Counted from the first letter of the stretch, positions 1 through 10,649 are shown. The stretch: 43,182 nt of DNA from Xenococcaceae cyanobacterium MO_167.B52 (GCA_030065315.1 JASJDB010000004.1:1-43182); one strand, 5' to 3'. Notes: generated by a model not told the origin, from the sequence alone. Numbers and translations are program-made.

Positions 1-52
1 GATATTCATTTTCATTATTACTTGGCGATCTAAATGAAGGTTGTTCGCTCAT
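1..52 (-). CDS. 5' end of an unidentified CDS cut by the window edge (MSEQPSFRSPSNNENEY...)
   Basis: ATG (complement of 50-52) preceded on the minus strand by GTCGAGGAACAATTTTT (GAGGAA Shine-Dalgarno). Lies just downstream of the riboswitch terminator; frame is open to the window edge. Confidence 0.6.
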   Translation of the reverse strand, partial: MSEQPSFRSPSNNENEY

Positions 53-87
53 AAAAATTGTTCCTCGACAATTAATTAATCTCAAAT

Positions 88-255
88 CGAAAAAGCCCAG
101 GAAGCTCAACACTTTCCTTGAAGTATCGAATCCTCCCGGGCTTTTGTCCCGCCGTGGGGCTATCTAGAAACCATTAATAGTCTTGCAGATAGCTTGCTTC
201 TCTTGGACCAGTCACTTATCAAATATTGCTATAAGTCGGAACCCTAGAAGCCTTC
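88..255 (-). promoter_or_regulatory. Guanidine-I (ykkC) riboswitch aptamer plus terminator-type expression platform
   Basis: Minus strand carries the ykkC signatures in order: CTAGGGTTCCGAC (235-247), ACTGGTCCAAGAGA (about 198-212), ACGGCGGGACAAAAGCCCGGGAGG (about 132-155). AGCCCGGGAG can instead pair with CTTCCTGGGCT (about 94-104), which is followed by TTTTTCGA: a terminator. Confidence 0.9.
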
Positions 256-333
256 TTAAATTTTTTATAGCTGATACTATATCTGCTTTTTGCTAGAAAA
301 AATGTATAGTTTGTTACTTAGATCAAACCTCTC

Positions 334-1371
334 TTATTTCAAGTCTTCCAATTTAATTCGAGGATCTGCTACTTTTAGTAATAAATCAGCTAAGAGATTG
401 CCAATAATTAACATGGTTGCTCCCATCATCAAGCTTCCCATCACAACATACCAATCTTGGGCTTGTACAGCTTGGAGAGTTAGTTTTCCTAGACCAGGCC
501 AGTTAAAGAAGAATTCTGCAATAAAAGAACCACTCAACAGACTAGCAAATTCAAATCCAATTAGGGTAATTAAAGGATTAATAGCATTGCGTAAAGCATG
601 AACATATAAGACTTTATTTTCTGGTAAGCCTTTAGCACGGGCGGTTTGAATATATTCTTGGCGCAACACATCCAGTAATTGTCCTCTAGTAAGTCTTTGT
701 AATCCAGCAAAGCTAGTAATACTTAGAGCAAGGGTAGGTAAGATCATATGCCAACCAATATCTAAAATTTTCCCTAAAGGAGACAATTGGGAATGATTAA
801 TACTGGTCATTCCCCCTACAGGAAAGAGAGGTGATGTGTATTGAGCAAAGATGAGTAAAATTAGAGCAGTAATGAAACTAGGAAACCCCTGTCCAATATA
901 GCTAATAACTCTTAAAACTCGATCTATCAAAGTATTTTGCTTAACTGCGCTAATAATTCCCAAAGGAAGCGCGATCGCCCATGTTACAATAATTGAAGCA
1001 ATAGCTAAGAGTAAAGTTGCGGGAATTCTCTCTAGCAGCAGACTATTAACAGAGCGAAAATAAATAAAACTTTCACCAAAATCAAACCGAGTAACTACTC
1101 TCCACAACCAACGTCCATACTGTAATATTGGTGGACGATCTAGCCATAATCTTTGTTCTAAATCTGCGATATATTCAGGAGAAATTTGGGGCGTATTACG
1201 AAAAGTATCCAGATAGTTTCCTGGTGCTAGTTGAATGATGAAAAAACTTAGAGCAGAAGCGATCAATAAGGTTACTATGGCTTGTAGTAGCCTTTTAATA
1301 ATGTATAGAGTAGTTTCGCTTTTGAGAATACTAACAACAATATTTTCCGAATAATTTTTACTAGCAACCAT
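334..1371 (-). CDS. ABC transporter permease, DppB/OppB (binding-protein-dependent) family
   Basis: 345 aa, multi-TM, N-terminal RRLLQAI..FFIIQLAPG and typical EYIQTARAKGLPENKV..HALRNAINPLIT loop. Confidence 0.9.
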   Translation of the reverse strand: MVASKNYSENIVVSILKSETTLYIIKRLLQAIVTLLIASALSFFIIQLAPGNYLDTFRNTPQISPEYIADLEQRLWLDRPPILQYGRWLWRVVTRFDFGESFIYFRSVNSLLLERIPATLLLAIASIIVTWAIALPLGIISAVKQNTLIDRVLRVISYIGQGFPSFITALILLIFAQYTSPLFPVGGMTSINHSQLSPLGKILDIGWHMILPTLALSITSFAGLQRLTRGQLLDVLRQEYIQTARAKGLPENKVLYVHALRNAINPLITLIGFEFASLLSGSFIAEFFFNWPGLGKLTLQAVQAQDWYVVMGSLMMGATMLIIGNLLADLLLKVADPRIKLEDLK

Positions 1372-1381
1372 TATTATTTAA

Positions 1382-1579
1382 CTAATCCAATTGAACATCA
1401 TAACTATTTCCGCCAATCGAAACGCGATCGCCAGTTCTTAATTTTTTTCCCCGACGGGTTTCAATTTCTCCATTAACAATTACTTCTCCTTCTTTAATCC
1501 TGATCTTAGCTTCTCCTCCAGTTTGGACAATTCCTTGCCATTTGAGAAATTGATCTAATTTAATAAAGTCTTTATTCAT
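1382..1579 (-). CDS. S4-domain RNA-binding protein
   Basis: 65 aa: IKLDQFLKWQGIVQTGGEAKIRIKEGEVIVNGEIETRRGKKLRTGDRV, S4 domain pattern. Confidence 0.85.
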   Translation of the reverse strand: MNKDFIKLDQFLKWQGIVQTGGEAKIRIKEGEVIVNGEIETRRGKKLRTGDRVSIGGNSYDVQLD

Positions 1580-1603
1580 TTATCATTTATCATTGAGCAT
1601 TTA

Positions 1604-1963
1604 TCATTTGCGATTAATTCTTGTACTTTTCAAAATTGAGAAAAGTATTTTTGCGATTTCATCTGCATCTTGATGAATACTATCAAAAGATTTTAAATCT
1701 ATGTATCCAGTATTTTTTAGTAAAGACAGCCAATATTTTGTTTCTAAACACTCTTTGTAAGCTATAGAAATTTTAGCTGAAAAATCAGACTGAGAAATTG
1801 CTCCATTAGCCTCTGCAATATTCGCTCCAATACTTGTACCACTTCGTAACAATTGTTTCGATAAAATAAACTCTTTTTTTTCTTGACTCAGATACTTATA
1901 AGCATTAACAATTCTGATAGCAAATTGATAGGCTTTAGCATAAGTAACATTATCTTTATTCAT
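1604..1963 (-). CDS. Four-helix-bundle protein (S23 / 23S rRNA-intervening-sequence protein family)
   Basis: 119 aa with LLRSGTSIGANIAEANGA and ECLETKYWLSLLKNTGYID motifs. Confidence 0.88.
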   Translation of the reverse strand: MNKDNVTYAKAYQFAIRIVNAYKYLSQEKKEFILSKQLLRSGTSIGANIAEANGAISQSDFSAKISIAYKECLETKYWLSLLKNTGYIDLKSFDSIHQDADEIAKILFSILKSTRINRK

Positions 1964-2019
1964 TGTTAAATGATAAATGATAAATGATAAATGTTAAATG
2001 TTCAATGTTCAATGTTCAT
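1964..2019. repeat. Heptanucleotide tandem repeat tract (AATGATA / AATGTTC type, STRR-like)
   Basis: GTTAAATGATAAATGATAAATGATAAATGTTAAATGTTCAATGTTCAATGTTCA, 7-nt periodicity. Confidence 0.85.
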
Positions 2020-2473
2020 ATCCTTCATCTACTAATAAGCTATCACCACGGGCTGCTTGTACGGCGAGGGTATCACATCTTTCATTTTCGGGGATTCCTG
2101 CATGACCTTTGACCCAAACAAAGTCAATTTGGTGTTTTTGACATAAATCAAGCATTCTTTGCCACAGATCGGGGTTTTTCGCTTTTTCTTTTTTATTGCG
2201 CTTCCAGCCGTTAGCTTGCCACTTTTTAGCCCAACCTTTGGTTACAGCATCCACCATATATTTAGAATCACTATGAAGAGTAACAGTACATTCTTGTTTT
2301 AAAGCTTCTAAAGCTGCGATCGCAGCCATCATTTCCATGCGGTTATTAGTGGTTAATTTATAACCTCCAGAAATCTCTCTACGATTTTCTCCACAGATCA
2401 AGACTGCGCCATAACCTCCAGCACCAGGATTACCAGTACAAGCTCCATCAGTGTAAATTATTACTTTTTTCAT
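2009..2473 (-). CDS. rnhA: Ribonuclease HI
   Basis: 154 aa: [59 protein letters not shown]. Confidence 0.95.
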   Translation of the reverse strand: MKKVIIYTDGACTGNPGAGGYGAVLICGENRREISGGYKLTTNNRMEMMAAIAALEALKQECTVTLHSDSKYMVDAVTKGWAKKWQANGWKRNKKEKAKNPDLWQRMLDLCQKHQIDFVWVKGHAGIPENERCDTLAVQAARGDSLLVDEGYEH

Positions 2474-2543
2474 GGTTTTTAGTTAGTCCTAAAGGATACC
2501 GCTTCGCATATGGTTAGTGGTTAGTGGTTGATTTACTGATTAC

Positions 2544-4313
2544 TCAACTCAAAATCTCTTGAATTTGATGTTGTTCCCACAAAGATTTATAAACGCCAGG
2601 ATATTGTAGTAGTTCTTCGTGAGTACCTGTTTGAACAATTTTGCCCTGATCCATCACTAAGATACGATCAGCCGTAGCAGTGGCAGATAGTTGATGGGAG
2701 ATGAAAATTATAGTCCTTTTATCTCTTTCTGGAGAGAGGTTATTCAAAATTTCTGTAGCTGTTTTATTATCCACACTAGATAGGGCATCATCTAAAATTA
2801 GAATTGGGGCATCAATTAATAAAGCTCTAGCCAAAGATGTACGCTGTCTTTGTCCACCAGAAAGGGTAATACCCCTTTCACCTACTACAGTTTCATATTT
2901 TTGGGGAAAATTGAGAATTTCGGGATGAATTTGGGCTTGTTTGGCTGCATACTCAATTTCTGGGGTTTCAATTAGAGGCTCGCCATAGCGGATGTTATTT
3001 TTGATCGTGGTACTGAAAAGAAAGCTATCTTGGGGGACATAAGCGATCGCTTTTCTTAAGTCAGATAAATTGATTTGAGTGATGTCGCACCCATCTAGAT
3101 ACAATTGCCCTGGTGTAACATCTAGTAAACGAGGAATAATGTTTGCTAGGGTAGATTTTCCTGCACCAATTGAGCCGACTATAGCAATGGTTTCTCCTGG
3201 TTTAATGGTAAAGTTAAGACCATCTAATGCTGGAGTCTCACTACCAGGATAAGCATAACTTAAGTTTCGTGCTGCGATTTCTCCTTTTACTTTGGGTAAA
3301 GGGAGCGGTTGAGGAGAATTTTCAATTTTGGGCTTGACATAAAGTATGGACTCGACCCGATCAATGCTGACTTCTCCTCTTTGGTAAGCAGTAATAGTAA
3401 ACCCTAAGAGTGCTGTAGGAAATACTAAACGCTCTACATACAAAATTAAAGCAATAAAGTTACCGACCGTAATTTCTCCATTTGCGATCGCAGCACTACC
3501 CAGCCACAATAACAGTAATAAACTAATATAAGAAATTCCCTCTACGATCGGAAAAAGTAAATTTCTAATGCGAGCTAATTTTAAATTAGATTTGAGCAAT
3601 TGCCGATTTCTACGGCGAAATGCTGCTCTTTCCTGCGCCTCTTGAGCATAGATCTTAATTAAAGAAATACCACTCATATCCTCTTGAATCAACTCACTCA
3701 AGTCGGAGAGATTTTCTTGCACATCTTTCTGGCGATCGCGCAGTTGACCACTAAACAACTGTACTGTAATGATCATCATCGGATAGATGACAATTGCCAT
3801 TAGAGTTAGGCGCACATTTATTGCCAACATAAAAGGTAGAGTTAACCCATAGGCAAAAATAATATTGACCAAACTCAAAACCGAAAATCCCACTAAACGA
3901 CGTACATTATCTACATCACTAGTAGCGCGGTTAATTAAATCTCCAGAAGTATTACTCGCAAAATAACTAGGCTCAAGAATCAAGAGATGTTGAAATATTC
4001 TCTGTTTGAGATCGAATTCTACCTGTCTTCCCGCTCCAAAAATTAGGAGCCGAGATGCCATTCTAATTAGCCACATCACCGAAGCCATAACTAATAAAAT
4101 CAAGCCGTAGCGAGATAAATCAGCAAAACTAAACTCTTCATTTAGCTGGTCGATACTATTACTAATTATTCGCGGAATATAAGCACTGAGAATATTAACA
4201 ATTAATAGAGAAACTCCCCCCAAAGAAACCATACGCCAATGAGGACGCAAATAGGAGGCGAGTTTTTTAAGTCGAGAGTTATTCTTCATGGAAGATAATT
4301 TGACAATAGCCAA
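2544..4313 (-). CDS. ABC transporter, fused permease/ATPase (MsbA/MdlB-like exporter)
   Basis: 589 aa; Walker A GSIGAGKST, signature LSGGQRQR, Walker B ILILDDALSSVD, N-terminal TM domain. Confidence 0.93.
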   Translation of the reverse strand: MAIVKLSSMKNNSRLKKLASYLRPHWRMVSLGGVSLLIVNILSAYIPRIISNSIDQLNEEFSFADLSRYGLILLVMASVMWLIRMASRLLIFGAGRQVEFDLKQRIFQHLLILEPSYFASNTSGDLINRATSDVDNVRRLVGFSVLSLVNIIFAYGLTLPFMLAINVRLTLMAIVIYPMMIITVQLFSGQLRDRQKDVQENLSDLSELIQEDMSGISLIKIYAQEAQERAAFRRRNRQLLKSNLKLARIRNLLFPIVEGISYISLLLLLWLGSAAIANGEITVGNFIALILYVERLVFPTALLGFTITAYQRGEVSIDRVESILYVKPKIENSPQPLPLPKVKGEIAARNLSYAYPGSETPALDGLNFTIKPGETIAIVGSIGAGKSTLANIIPRLLDVTPGQLYLDGCDITQINLSDLRKAIAYVPQDSFLFSTTIKNNIRYGEPLIETPEIEYAAKQAQIHPEILNFPQKYETVVGERGITLSGGQRQRTSLARALLIDAPILILDDALSSVDNKTATEILNNLSPERDKRTIIFISHQLSATATADRILVMDQGKIVQTGTHEELLQYPGVYKSLWEQHQIQEILS

Positions 4314-4347
4314 TCCTTGAGATGGCTATCCTAAAAAAGAATCCATA

Positions 4348-5025
4348 TCAAACAGCAATGGCTGATTCTAGAAGCCTGGTTTGAGAAAAAGTAAATTGAG
4401 TAATTGTTTTTTTGCCTTCTTTGTCGAGAGATTCAATTACTTGATGAGTGGGAAGATAGTAATTACCAAACTTTTCATAGGTTTCTTTAAATTCCCGTTT
4501 ACCCTTAAGGTCGTTAGTTTTAGAGTCGCGGAAAATTGCATTATAGCCAGTAGAAATATAACCTTCTCCTGTATCTAGACTATCACTAGTATTGATTACA
4601 AAAGCGATGGGTCCCATGACTCGACTAACCTGACAAATTTCTGTTCCCCGTATCTTATAGTTTGACCCCATAGAGTCCCCTTTTACCAGAATTTCCACTG
4701 CTCCTGTAGCATCTTCTTCTCCTAGAGAAAAAGAACTTTTTCCGTGAGCTTTTTCAAAAGAAGAGCGTTTGCGGTGAGTAATCACATCTCGTAGATGATT
4801 ATAGACACTTTCTTGAACTTTTTCGTCCTCAATACCCGTAACTTCTACGGATAAATCTTGATCTACTTTAATTGTTCCTGTATATACTTCGTCTCCCTGT
4901 TTTAGTTCTACTTGTGTGGTGTAACCAGGAAAATTTTCGTCCCAAGTATAACGGTTTTCATAGGCGGAACGAAAGCGATCGCGTGCGATGTTATTATCGG
5001 TCATAATCAATAAAATTTCACTCAA
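4348..5025 (-). CDS. DUF3386 family protein
   Basis: 225 aa; resembles the cyanobacterial DUF3386 family (AYENRYTWDENFPGY...THQVIES). Confidence 0.75.
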   Translation of the reverse strand: MSEILLIMTDNNIARDRFRSAYENRYTWDENFPGYTTQVELKQGDEVYTGTIKVDQDLSVEVTGIEDEKVQESVYNHLRDVITHRKRSSFEKAHGKSSFSLGEEDATGAVEILVKGDSMGSNYKIRGTEICQVSRVMGPIAFVINTSDSLDTGEGYISTGYNAIFRDSKTNDLKGKREFKETYEKFGNYYLPTHQVIESLDKEGKKTITQFTFSQTRLLESAIAV

Positions 5026-5096
5026 TACTCTATCAATATAAAGATTTTGTCTTGAAGTTGTCTAGTTCGAGTGGTTGATTGCTCGTAGTCTATATT

Positions 5097-5130
5097 AAAA
5101 AAAACAATTGGCTGAAGCTTCAGCCAATTG
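5097..5130 (-). terminator. Intrinsic terminator of the rimP-nusA-ylxR-infB operon
   Basis: Perfect 26-bp palindrome CAATTGGCTGAAGCTTCAGCCAATTG (5105-5130) followed on the minus strand by TTTTTTTT; lies just after the infB stop. Confidence 0.85.
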
Positions 5131-5174
5131 GTCAGTAGATCTAGATGACAACTGTCCTTGATCTAGGTCATAGA

Positions 5175-8171
5175 TTAATTAGTTGACAAAGTACGACGCT
5201 TGAAGACCATTTCATAGGATTCGATGATATCTCCTTCTTTCCAGTCTTGGAATTTAGCAGTACCAATACCGCACTCATAACCAGCATTGACTTCTTTAGC
5301 GTCTTCTTTCATCCGTTTGAGAGAATCAAGATTGCCTTCGTAAACAATTTGTTGACCACGACGTACCCTAATTTGACAGTTACGAACAACTTTTCCAGAA
5401 AGTACGTAGCAACCAGCTACAGCACCGCGACCTACAGGGAATACGGCTCTTACTTCTACCTGACCTAAAGCTTCTTCAACTTCTTCAGGATCCAGCAGAC
5501 CTTCCATCGCACCTTGGATATCATCTAGTAGTTTGTAGATGATATTGTATTGACGAATATCTACACCCTCATTTTCCGCTGCCTGTCTTGAGCCACTAGC
5601 TAAGCTAGTATTGAACCCAATAATTACCGCTCCACTAGCAGCAGCTAAGTCAACATCAGTTTCTGTAACTTCTCCTGGTGCAGCTAATAAGACTCGAATT
5701 TGAACTTCATTTTGCGGTAGTTGTTTCAAGGAACCTAAAATAGCCTCTACTGATCCTTGAACATCCGCTTTGAGAATTAGATTTAGTTCTTTGAGTTCTC
5801 CTTCTTGAGCTTGGGCAGAAAGAGTACTTAAACTGATCCGGCGAGAAGACATTGCTTGTTGCAAACGATTGTCTCTTTGTGCCTCGGCTCTGGTATCTGC
5901 GATCGCACGAGCTTCTTTTTCTGATGGATAGACATCAAACTCGTCTCCTGCTTCAGGAACGTCGTTTAACCCTAATACCTCTACAGCAAAGGATGGGGTC
6001 GCATCTTCAACTTTATCACCGCGATCGTCAATCATAGCGCGGATTTTACCCAATACTGAGCCAGCAACAATACTATCTCCTACCCGTAAAGTTCCATTTT
6101 GAACCAACAGAGTTGCAACAGGACCCCTAGCACGGTCTAGGTGAGCTTCAATTACTGTTCCTTTGGCATAACGGTCAGGATTAGCCGATAACTCTTCAAT
6201 TTCTGCTACTAGCAAGATCATTTCTAGGAGTGTATCTAAATTATCTCCTTTTAAGGCACTGACAGGAACCATAATGGTGTCACCCCCCCAATCTTCGGGA
6301 ACTAGACCATGTTCGGTAAGTTCTTGTTTAATGCGATCAGGATTAGATTCAGGCTTATCAACTTTATTAATTGCTACTACTAGGGGGACTTCCGCAGCTT
6401 TAGCATGGCTAATGGCTTCTTTGGTTTGAGGTTGCACTCCATCATCGGCTGCTACAACTAACACGGCAATATCTGTAACTCTGGTACCTCTAGCACGCAT
6501 CGCGGTAAATGCTTCGTGACCAGGAGTATCCAGAAAGACAATCTGTTCTTCCTTGTCGTTGTGTTCTACATCAACATGATAAGCTCCGATATGTTGGGTA
6601 ATTCCTCCTGCTTCTCCTTGGGCGACTTTACTCTTTCTAATTGAATCAAGCAGAGTAGTTTTACCATGATCCACATGACCCATAATAGTTACCACAGGCG
6701 GACGATGCTGAAGATTCTCTAAATCTGCTTCATCCAGCATTTCTGTTTCTTTAACCGCTGCGGATTTAGTTTCAGGAGTTTCTACTTTCACTCCCAATTC
6801 TTCTGCCACAGTACGAGCAATGTCTAATTCCAAACTTTGAGTAATATTAACTGCAATACCTTTAAAGAAAAGACTCTTAATAATATCTGTTTCTGGAGTA
6901 TTGAGTAATTCTGACAATTCCCTAACTGTTAAATTACTGGTTAAAGTAATTTGTTCAGGAGGACCAGTTACTACCTTACGAGTATTACGTTTTTCAGCTT
7001 TACTAGCTTTGTCAGCTTTTTGGGTGGGAGATTTACGAGGTTTCTTAGTTGCTGCGGGAGGAGACTGTTTTTGTAGCTCTTTGGGTTTGGGTGGACGAGC
7101 AATGGAAATGCTTATAGCAGTATCCGCTTGATTACTGTTTTGCTCGGTGAAGAAGTCCTCATCATCGTCCTCAATTAAAGGTTTAGGACGACGCTTGGCT
7201 TTATTTCCAGCCTTGGCTTTGCCAGATTTACTTTGTGGATCTTCTTCTTCTTCGTCTTCCCATATCTTAGCTTTGAGTTTGTGGGGTGGGGTAGGTCGTT
7301 TGAGCTTATCTTTCTTGGTTTTTTTGCCACCTTTTTCGATGTCTAGCTCAGTATCATCTATTGGTTCGACATCTGCTTCTAACTCAGGTTCGTCGGTAGG
7401 AACGATATCTTGGGGACGAATTTCTTCTTTGGCTTTGATTCTTTGGGGTCTTTGTAACTTGGGTAGAGGGGCAATTTTTTTGGTTTTCTCAGTTTTTTTA
7501 ACTGATGGAGTCTCGATTTTGGCAACTTTCTGTTCCGAATCAACCGAGGGCTTGGGTGCTATGGATCGGGGCTGTTCTCTTACAGGAGCAGATTTGATAG
7601 CAGGTTTGGGAGATTCTGGTCGAGATGGAGGGGAAATTAACTGAGACTTTGATTTGGTGGGTCGCTCTACTGGTAAAGATTCAGTAGATTGAGCTTGATT
7701 TGTCTCTTTCTTGGTTGTTACTCGATTGGGTTGGGGCGGTGCTTGAAGTTTAACTGTTGGTGGCACAGGCGATTGAATTGAAGGGGTAGATGAAGTATTA
7801 GATTGGGGTCTGGTGGGTCTTTGGGGGGGGGCTGTAAGGGTTGAAGTTGAAGTAGATGATACCTTTTGTGGAACTGGAGAAGCAGGTTCAGAATTATCAG
7901 TTTTGTGATGAATTGCTAATATTTGCTGCTTACGTTTAGCTTTGTCTTTACTATTGTTTTTTTTGTTTTTATTGGTGATTGGACGTTTTATGGTTTTTTC
8001 TGGAGTGTATTTTGCTGCTGCACCTCGGACTCTTTCTGCTTGAGAGTCGGTGATAGTGCTGCTATGACTTTTCACTGCGATATTGAGTTGTTCGCAAATG
8101 TCTTTAATGTCTTTATTTTCCAAATTTAGCTCTTTTGATAGTTCGTAAATTCTCACTTTTCCGTTGTTCAT
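5175..8171 (-). CDS. infB: Translation initiation factor IF-2
   Basis: 998 aa; [41 protein letters not shown]; long basic/Pro-rich N-terminus typical of cyanobacterial IF-2. Confidence 0.98.
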   Translation of the reverse strand: MNNGKVRIYELSKELNLENKDIKDICEQLNIAVKSHSSTITDSQAERVRGAAAKYTPEKTIKRPITNKNKKNNSKDKAKRKQQILAIHHKTDNSEPASPVPQKVSSTSTSTLTAPPQRPTRPQSNTSSTPSIQSPVPPTVKLQAPPQPNRVTTKKETNQAQSTESLPVERPTKSKSQLISPPSRPESPKPAIKSAPVREQPRSIAPKPSVDSEQKVAKIETPSVKKTEKTKKIAPLPKLQRPQRIKAKEEIRPQDIVPTDEPELEADVEPIDDTELDIEKGGKKTKKDKLKRPTPPHKLKAKIWEDEEEEDPQSKSGKAKAGNKAKRRPKPLIEDDDEDFFTEQNSNQADTAISISIARPPKPKELQKQSPPAATKKPRKSPTQKADKASKAEKRNTRKVVTGPPEQITLTSNLTVRELSELLNTPETDIIKSLFFKGIAVNITQSLELDIARTVAEELGVKVETPETKSAAVKETEMLDEADLENLQHRPPVVTIMGHVDHGKTTLLDSIRKSKVAQGEAGGITQHIGAYHVDVEHNDKEEQIVFLDTPGHEAFTAMRARGTRVTDIAVLVVAADDGVQPQTKEAISHAKAAEVPLVVAINKVDKPESNPDRIKQELTEHGLVPEDWGGDTIMVPVSALKGDNLDTLLEMILLVAEIEELSANPDRYAKGTVIEAHLDRARGPVATLLVQNGTLRVGDSIVAGSVLGKIRAMIDDRGDKVEDATPSFAVEVLGLNDVPEAGDEFDVYPSEKEARAIADTRAEAQRDNRLQQAMSSRRISLSTLSAQAQEGELKELNLILKADVQGSVEAILGSLKQLPQNEVQIRVLLAAPGEVTETDVDLAAASGAVIIGFNTSLASGSRQAAENEGVDIRQYNIIYKLLDDIQGAMEGLLDPEEVEEALGQVEVRAVFPVGRGAVAGCYVLSGKVVRNCQIRVRRGQQIVYEGNLDSLKRMKEDAKEVNAGYECGIGTAKFQDWKEGDIIESYEMVFKRRTLSTN

Positions 8172-8442
8172 CCACTATGCCCCCTAATGCTGATTATAGT
8201 GCTATATTTTTGGTTATTTTTGGGTTTATGTTGTCCTTCATCATGATTCTTGTTACTGATAAAGTTTGATAGGTATTAATTGAGTTGGGAATTTTTTGTT
8301 CTTGTAAAATTACCTCCTAAGTTTAGATAATTTATGAGCCTTCTGTTTATATTTTAGGGAAAAATACAGAACTGTTATACTTTATTTTGATTTTTATTGC
8401 GTCAAATCCTGCTTAAGTTCGACTGCGAGACAAAAAACATCT

Positions 8443-8721
8443 CTAATTGCGCTGTTGACTTGCTATTAGGTTTTGTGATTCTAATCTTGCTTCAAGACGT
8501 TGGTATATTTGTTGAGGAACTTTCGCTTTTAGCGATCGCTCTAAGCGTCTTTTTTGACTTGCTTTTTGCAGACAATCTCTGGTGGGACAGAGATAAGCGG
8601 AACGACCCATACCAGAATCTAAAACAATTTTTTGGTCAGGATGAACCTTTACGATTCTCCATAACTTTTCTTTGGGCAAGATTTGGCGACAACTAATACA
8701 ACGTCGATAATTGGGCTTCAT
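8443..8721 (-). CDS. ylxR: YlxR family RNA-binding protein (DUF448)
   Basis: RRCISCRQILPKEKLWRIV...GRSAYLCPTRDCLQKA; located between nusA and infB as is typical. Confidence 0.92.
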   Translation of the reverse strand: MKPNYRRCISCRQILPKEKLWRIVKVHPDQKIVLDSGMGRSAYLCPTRDCLQKASQKRRLERSLKAKVPQQIYQRLEARLESQNLIASQQRN

Positions 8722-8798
8722 AGATTGCAAGATGATGCTTTCACAGAGAAAATATCGGCAATCAGTAGCTAATGCTAATTGCTGATTCAGAAAAAATC

Positions 8799-10115
8799 CT
8801 AGGTATGGGTTTCTTCTGTACTGTCTGGAACTGACTCAGATTCTTGAGGTGCTTCTAAAGCAGAATCTTTTGCGGTTACTTCTTCCTCCTCTGGCAATTC
8901 CACTGCTGCTTCCTGTTCCTCTTCCTCAACAGGAGCTTGCTGGGATAATAAATCCTCTTCCGTATATAAAGCAGCATCTTTAATATCGATTTTCCACCCT
9001 GTTAAGCGTGCTGCTAAACGGACATTTTGTCCTTCTTTCCCAATTGCTAAACTTAATTGATCTTCGGCTACTAAAACTATGGATTGTTTTTCCTCCGTAT
9101 CTGCTAGCAAAACCTGATCTACCCTAGCAGGACTGAGAGAATTGGCAATATAAGTAGCTGGATCAGGAGACCAGCGAATTACATCAATTTTTTCTCCTCT
9201 GAGTTCGTTAACTACTGCTTGAATTCGAGAGCCTCTAGCTCCGATACAAGCTCCTACGGGATCAACGTCTCGCTCTAAAGTATCTACAGCTATTTTAGTT
9301 CTAACTCCTACATAACGGGAAGGGGGATTGGCTTCCCTTGCCACGGCAACAATCCGCACAATTTCTTCTTCAATTTCTGGAACTTCGTTACTAAAAAGTT
9401 CTACTACTAACCCAGCAGCAGCACGAGAAACGATTAATTGAGGACCTCTATGGGGAGTTTCACGAACTTTTTTCAAATAGACTTTAAAAGTAGTGTTGGA
9501 GCGATAGGTATCATTGGGCAATTGCTCCCGCTTGGGCAATTCTGCCTCTACTTCTGGTTGTCCTACTCCACTACTAACAGCGACTATGGCAGATTGTCTT
9601 TCAAAGCGCAGCACTCTGGCTTGAAGTACTGTGTCTTCCAAATCTTTAAATTCTTCTTGAATTAGTTTGCGCTGCTGATCTCTTAATTTTTGGAGCAAGA
9701 CTTGTTTAGTTTGAATTGCAGCCATGCGACCAAAATCACTTTGTTCTGGGGTAACATCTACCAATACGGAATCTCCTATATTGACATCATCTCCCAGTTG
9801 TTCTTGAACTTCTTGGAGTGCGATTTCTCGGTCATTATCAACAATATCCTGTTTTTCTTTATCAACTACTGTTTTGGTCGTGAGAATTAAAAACCCTTCC
9901 GCATTAGTATCAAGTTGAACTTTAAAATTTTCAAAATGTTCTTCTGTAAACTGACGAGTACCACTTTCTTTGGTACGGCGAAACCGCTCATACCCTTTAA
10001 CTAAAGCTTCTTTTAAAGCTTCTTGCACCGAACTAGAAGGCAAATTATATTGCTGACTAATCTGTTCGATCATATCCCCAAGACCAGGCAAACTGACTAG
10101 GGTCATAAATTTCAC
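8799..10115 (-). CDS. nusA: Transcription termination/antitermination protein NusA
   Basis: 438 aa; S1/KH motifs VDPVGACIGARGSRIQAVVNELRGEKIDVI. Confidence 0.97.
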   Translation of the reverse strand: MKFMTLVSLPGLGDMIEQISQQYNLPSSSVQEALKEALVKGYERFRRTKESGTRQFTEEHFENFKVQLDTNAEGFLILTTKTVVDKEKQDIVDNDREIALQEVQEQLGDDVNIGDSVLVDVTPEQSDFGRMAAIQTKQVLLQKLRDQQRKLIQEEFKDLEDTVLQARVLRFERQSAIVAVSSGVGQPEVEAELPKREQLPNDTYRSNTTFKVYLKKVRETPHRGPQLIVSRAAAGLVVELFSNEVPEIEEEIVRIVAVAREANPPSRYVGVRTKIAVDTLERDVDPVGACIGARGSRIQAVVNELRGEKIDVIRWSPDPATYIANSLSPARVDQVLLADTEEKQSIVLVAEDQLSLAIGKEGQNVRLAARLTGWKIDIKDAALYTEEDLLSQQAPVEEEEQEAAVELPEEEEVTAKDSALEAPQESESVPDSTEETHT

Positions 10116-10187
10116 TCCTAATTGAATAATGGACTAATTACTAATTTCATTTGAGAGTCTCTCAATGATGATTACCAAAGAACTTCA

Positions 10188-10649
10188 CTAAATTACATCA
10201 TCTATTTGGACTTTAGCTACCAAATCTTGGGGAATCGTAATTATTTTTCCTTTTTGATTTAGATAGACGTTGTTTTCGTCCCTACCTTGAAGTTTTCCTT
10301 TCCAGAGTTTTTGGTTTTTGTAGGGAGCAAAGGTTTTTACAATAACCGAAAATCCTTTGAAAGTAATAAATTCTCGGTCTGTTGTTAAGTTACGAGTAAT
10401 ACCAGGGCTAGAAACCTCTAAGATATAGCTACCAGGAATTAAATCCATAGTTTCTAGTTGTGCGTCTAAAGCTTTACTCATCTGCTCACAGTCCTCAAGA
10501 CCTGTATCTTGGATTGTATTACGCACATCTATTCTCAATACGGTTGGGTTTTTATTAGTTTGAAACACTACATCTACCACTTCCAAGTTGAGCTTTTCAG
10601 CAAGAGGTGTTGCCAAGTCAATAATTTGAGGAACCAAAGGATGAGTCAT
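10188..10649 (-). CDS. rimP: Ribosome maturation factor RimP
   Basis: MTHPLVPQIIDLATPLAEKLNLEVVDVVF..; start moved to the MTHPL ATG because the upstream ATG of the ORF call lies in the leader T-tract. Confidence 0.93.
   Translation of the reverse strand: MTHPLVPQIIDLATPLAEKLNLEVVDVVFQTNKNPTVLRIDVRNTIQDTGLEDCEQMSKALDAQLETMDLIPGSYILEVSSPGITRNLTTDREFITFKGFSVIVKTFAPYKNQKLWKGKLQGRDENNVYLNQKGKIITIPQDLVAKVQIDDVI

Noticed and set aside
1964-2019. CRISPR-like array
   Set aside because: Units are 7-nt tandem repeats without spacers (STRR type). No CRISPR array or cas genes were seen in the window.
7147-7644. 165-aa + strand ORF (Ser/Leu-rich)
   Set aside because: Antisense to the low-complexity N-terminal region of infB; a compositional artefact.
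8731-8798. AATCAGTAGC...GCTGATT hairpin between nusA and ylxR
   Set aside because: Short, imperfect, no T-tract; likely chance or a minor mRNA structure inside the operon.
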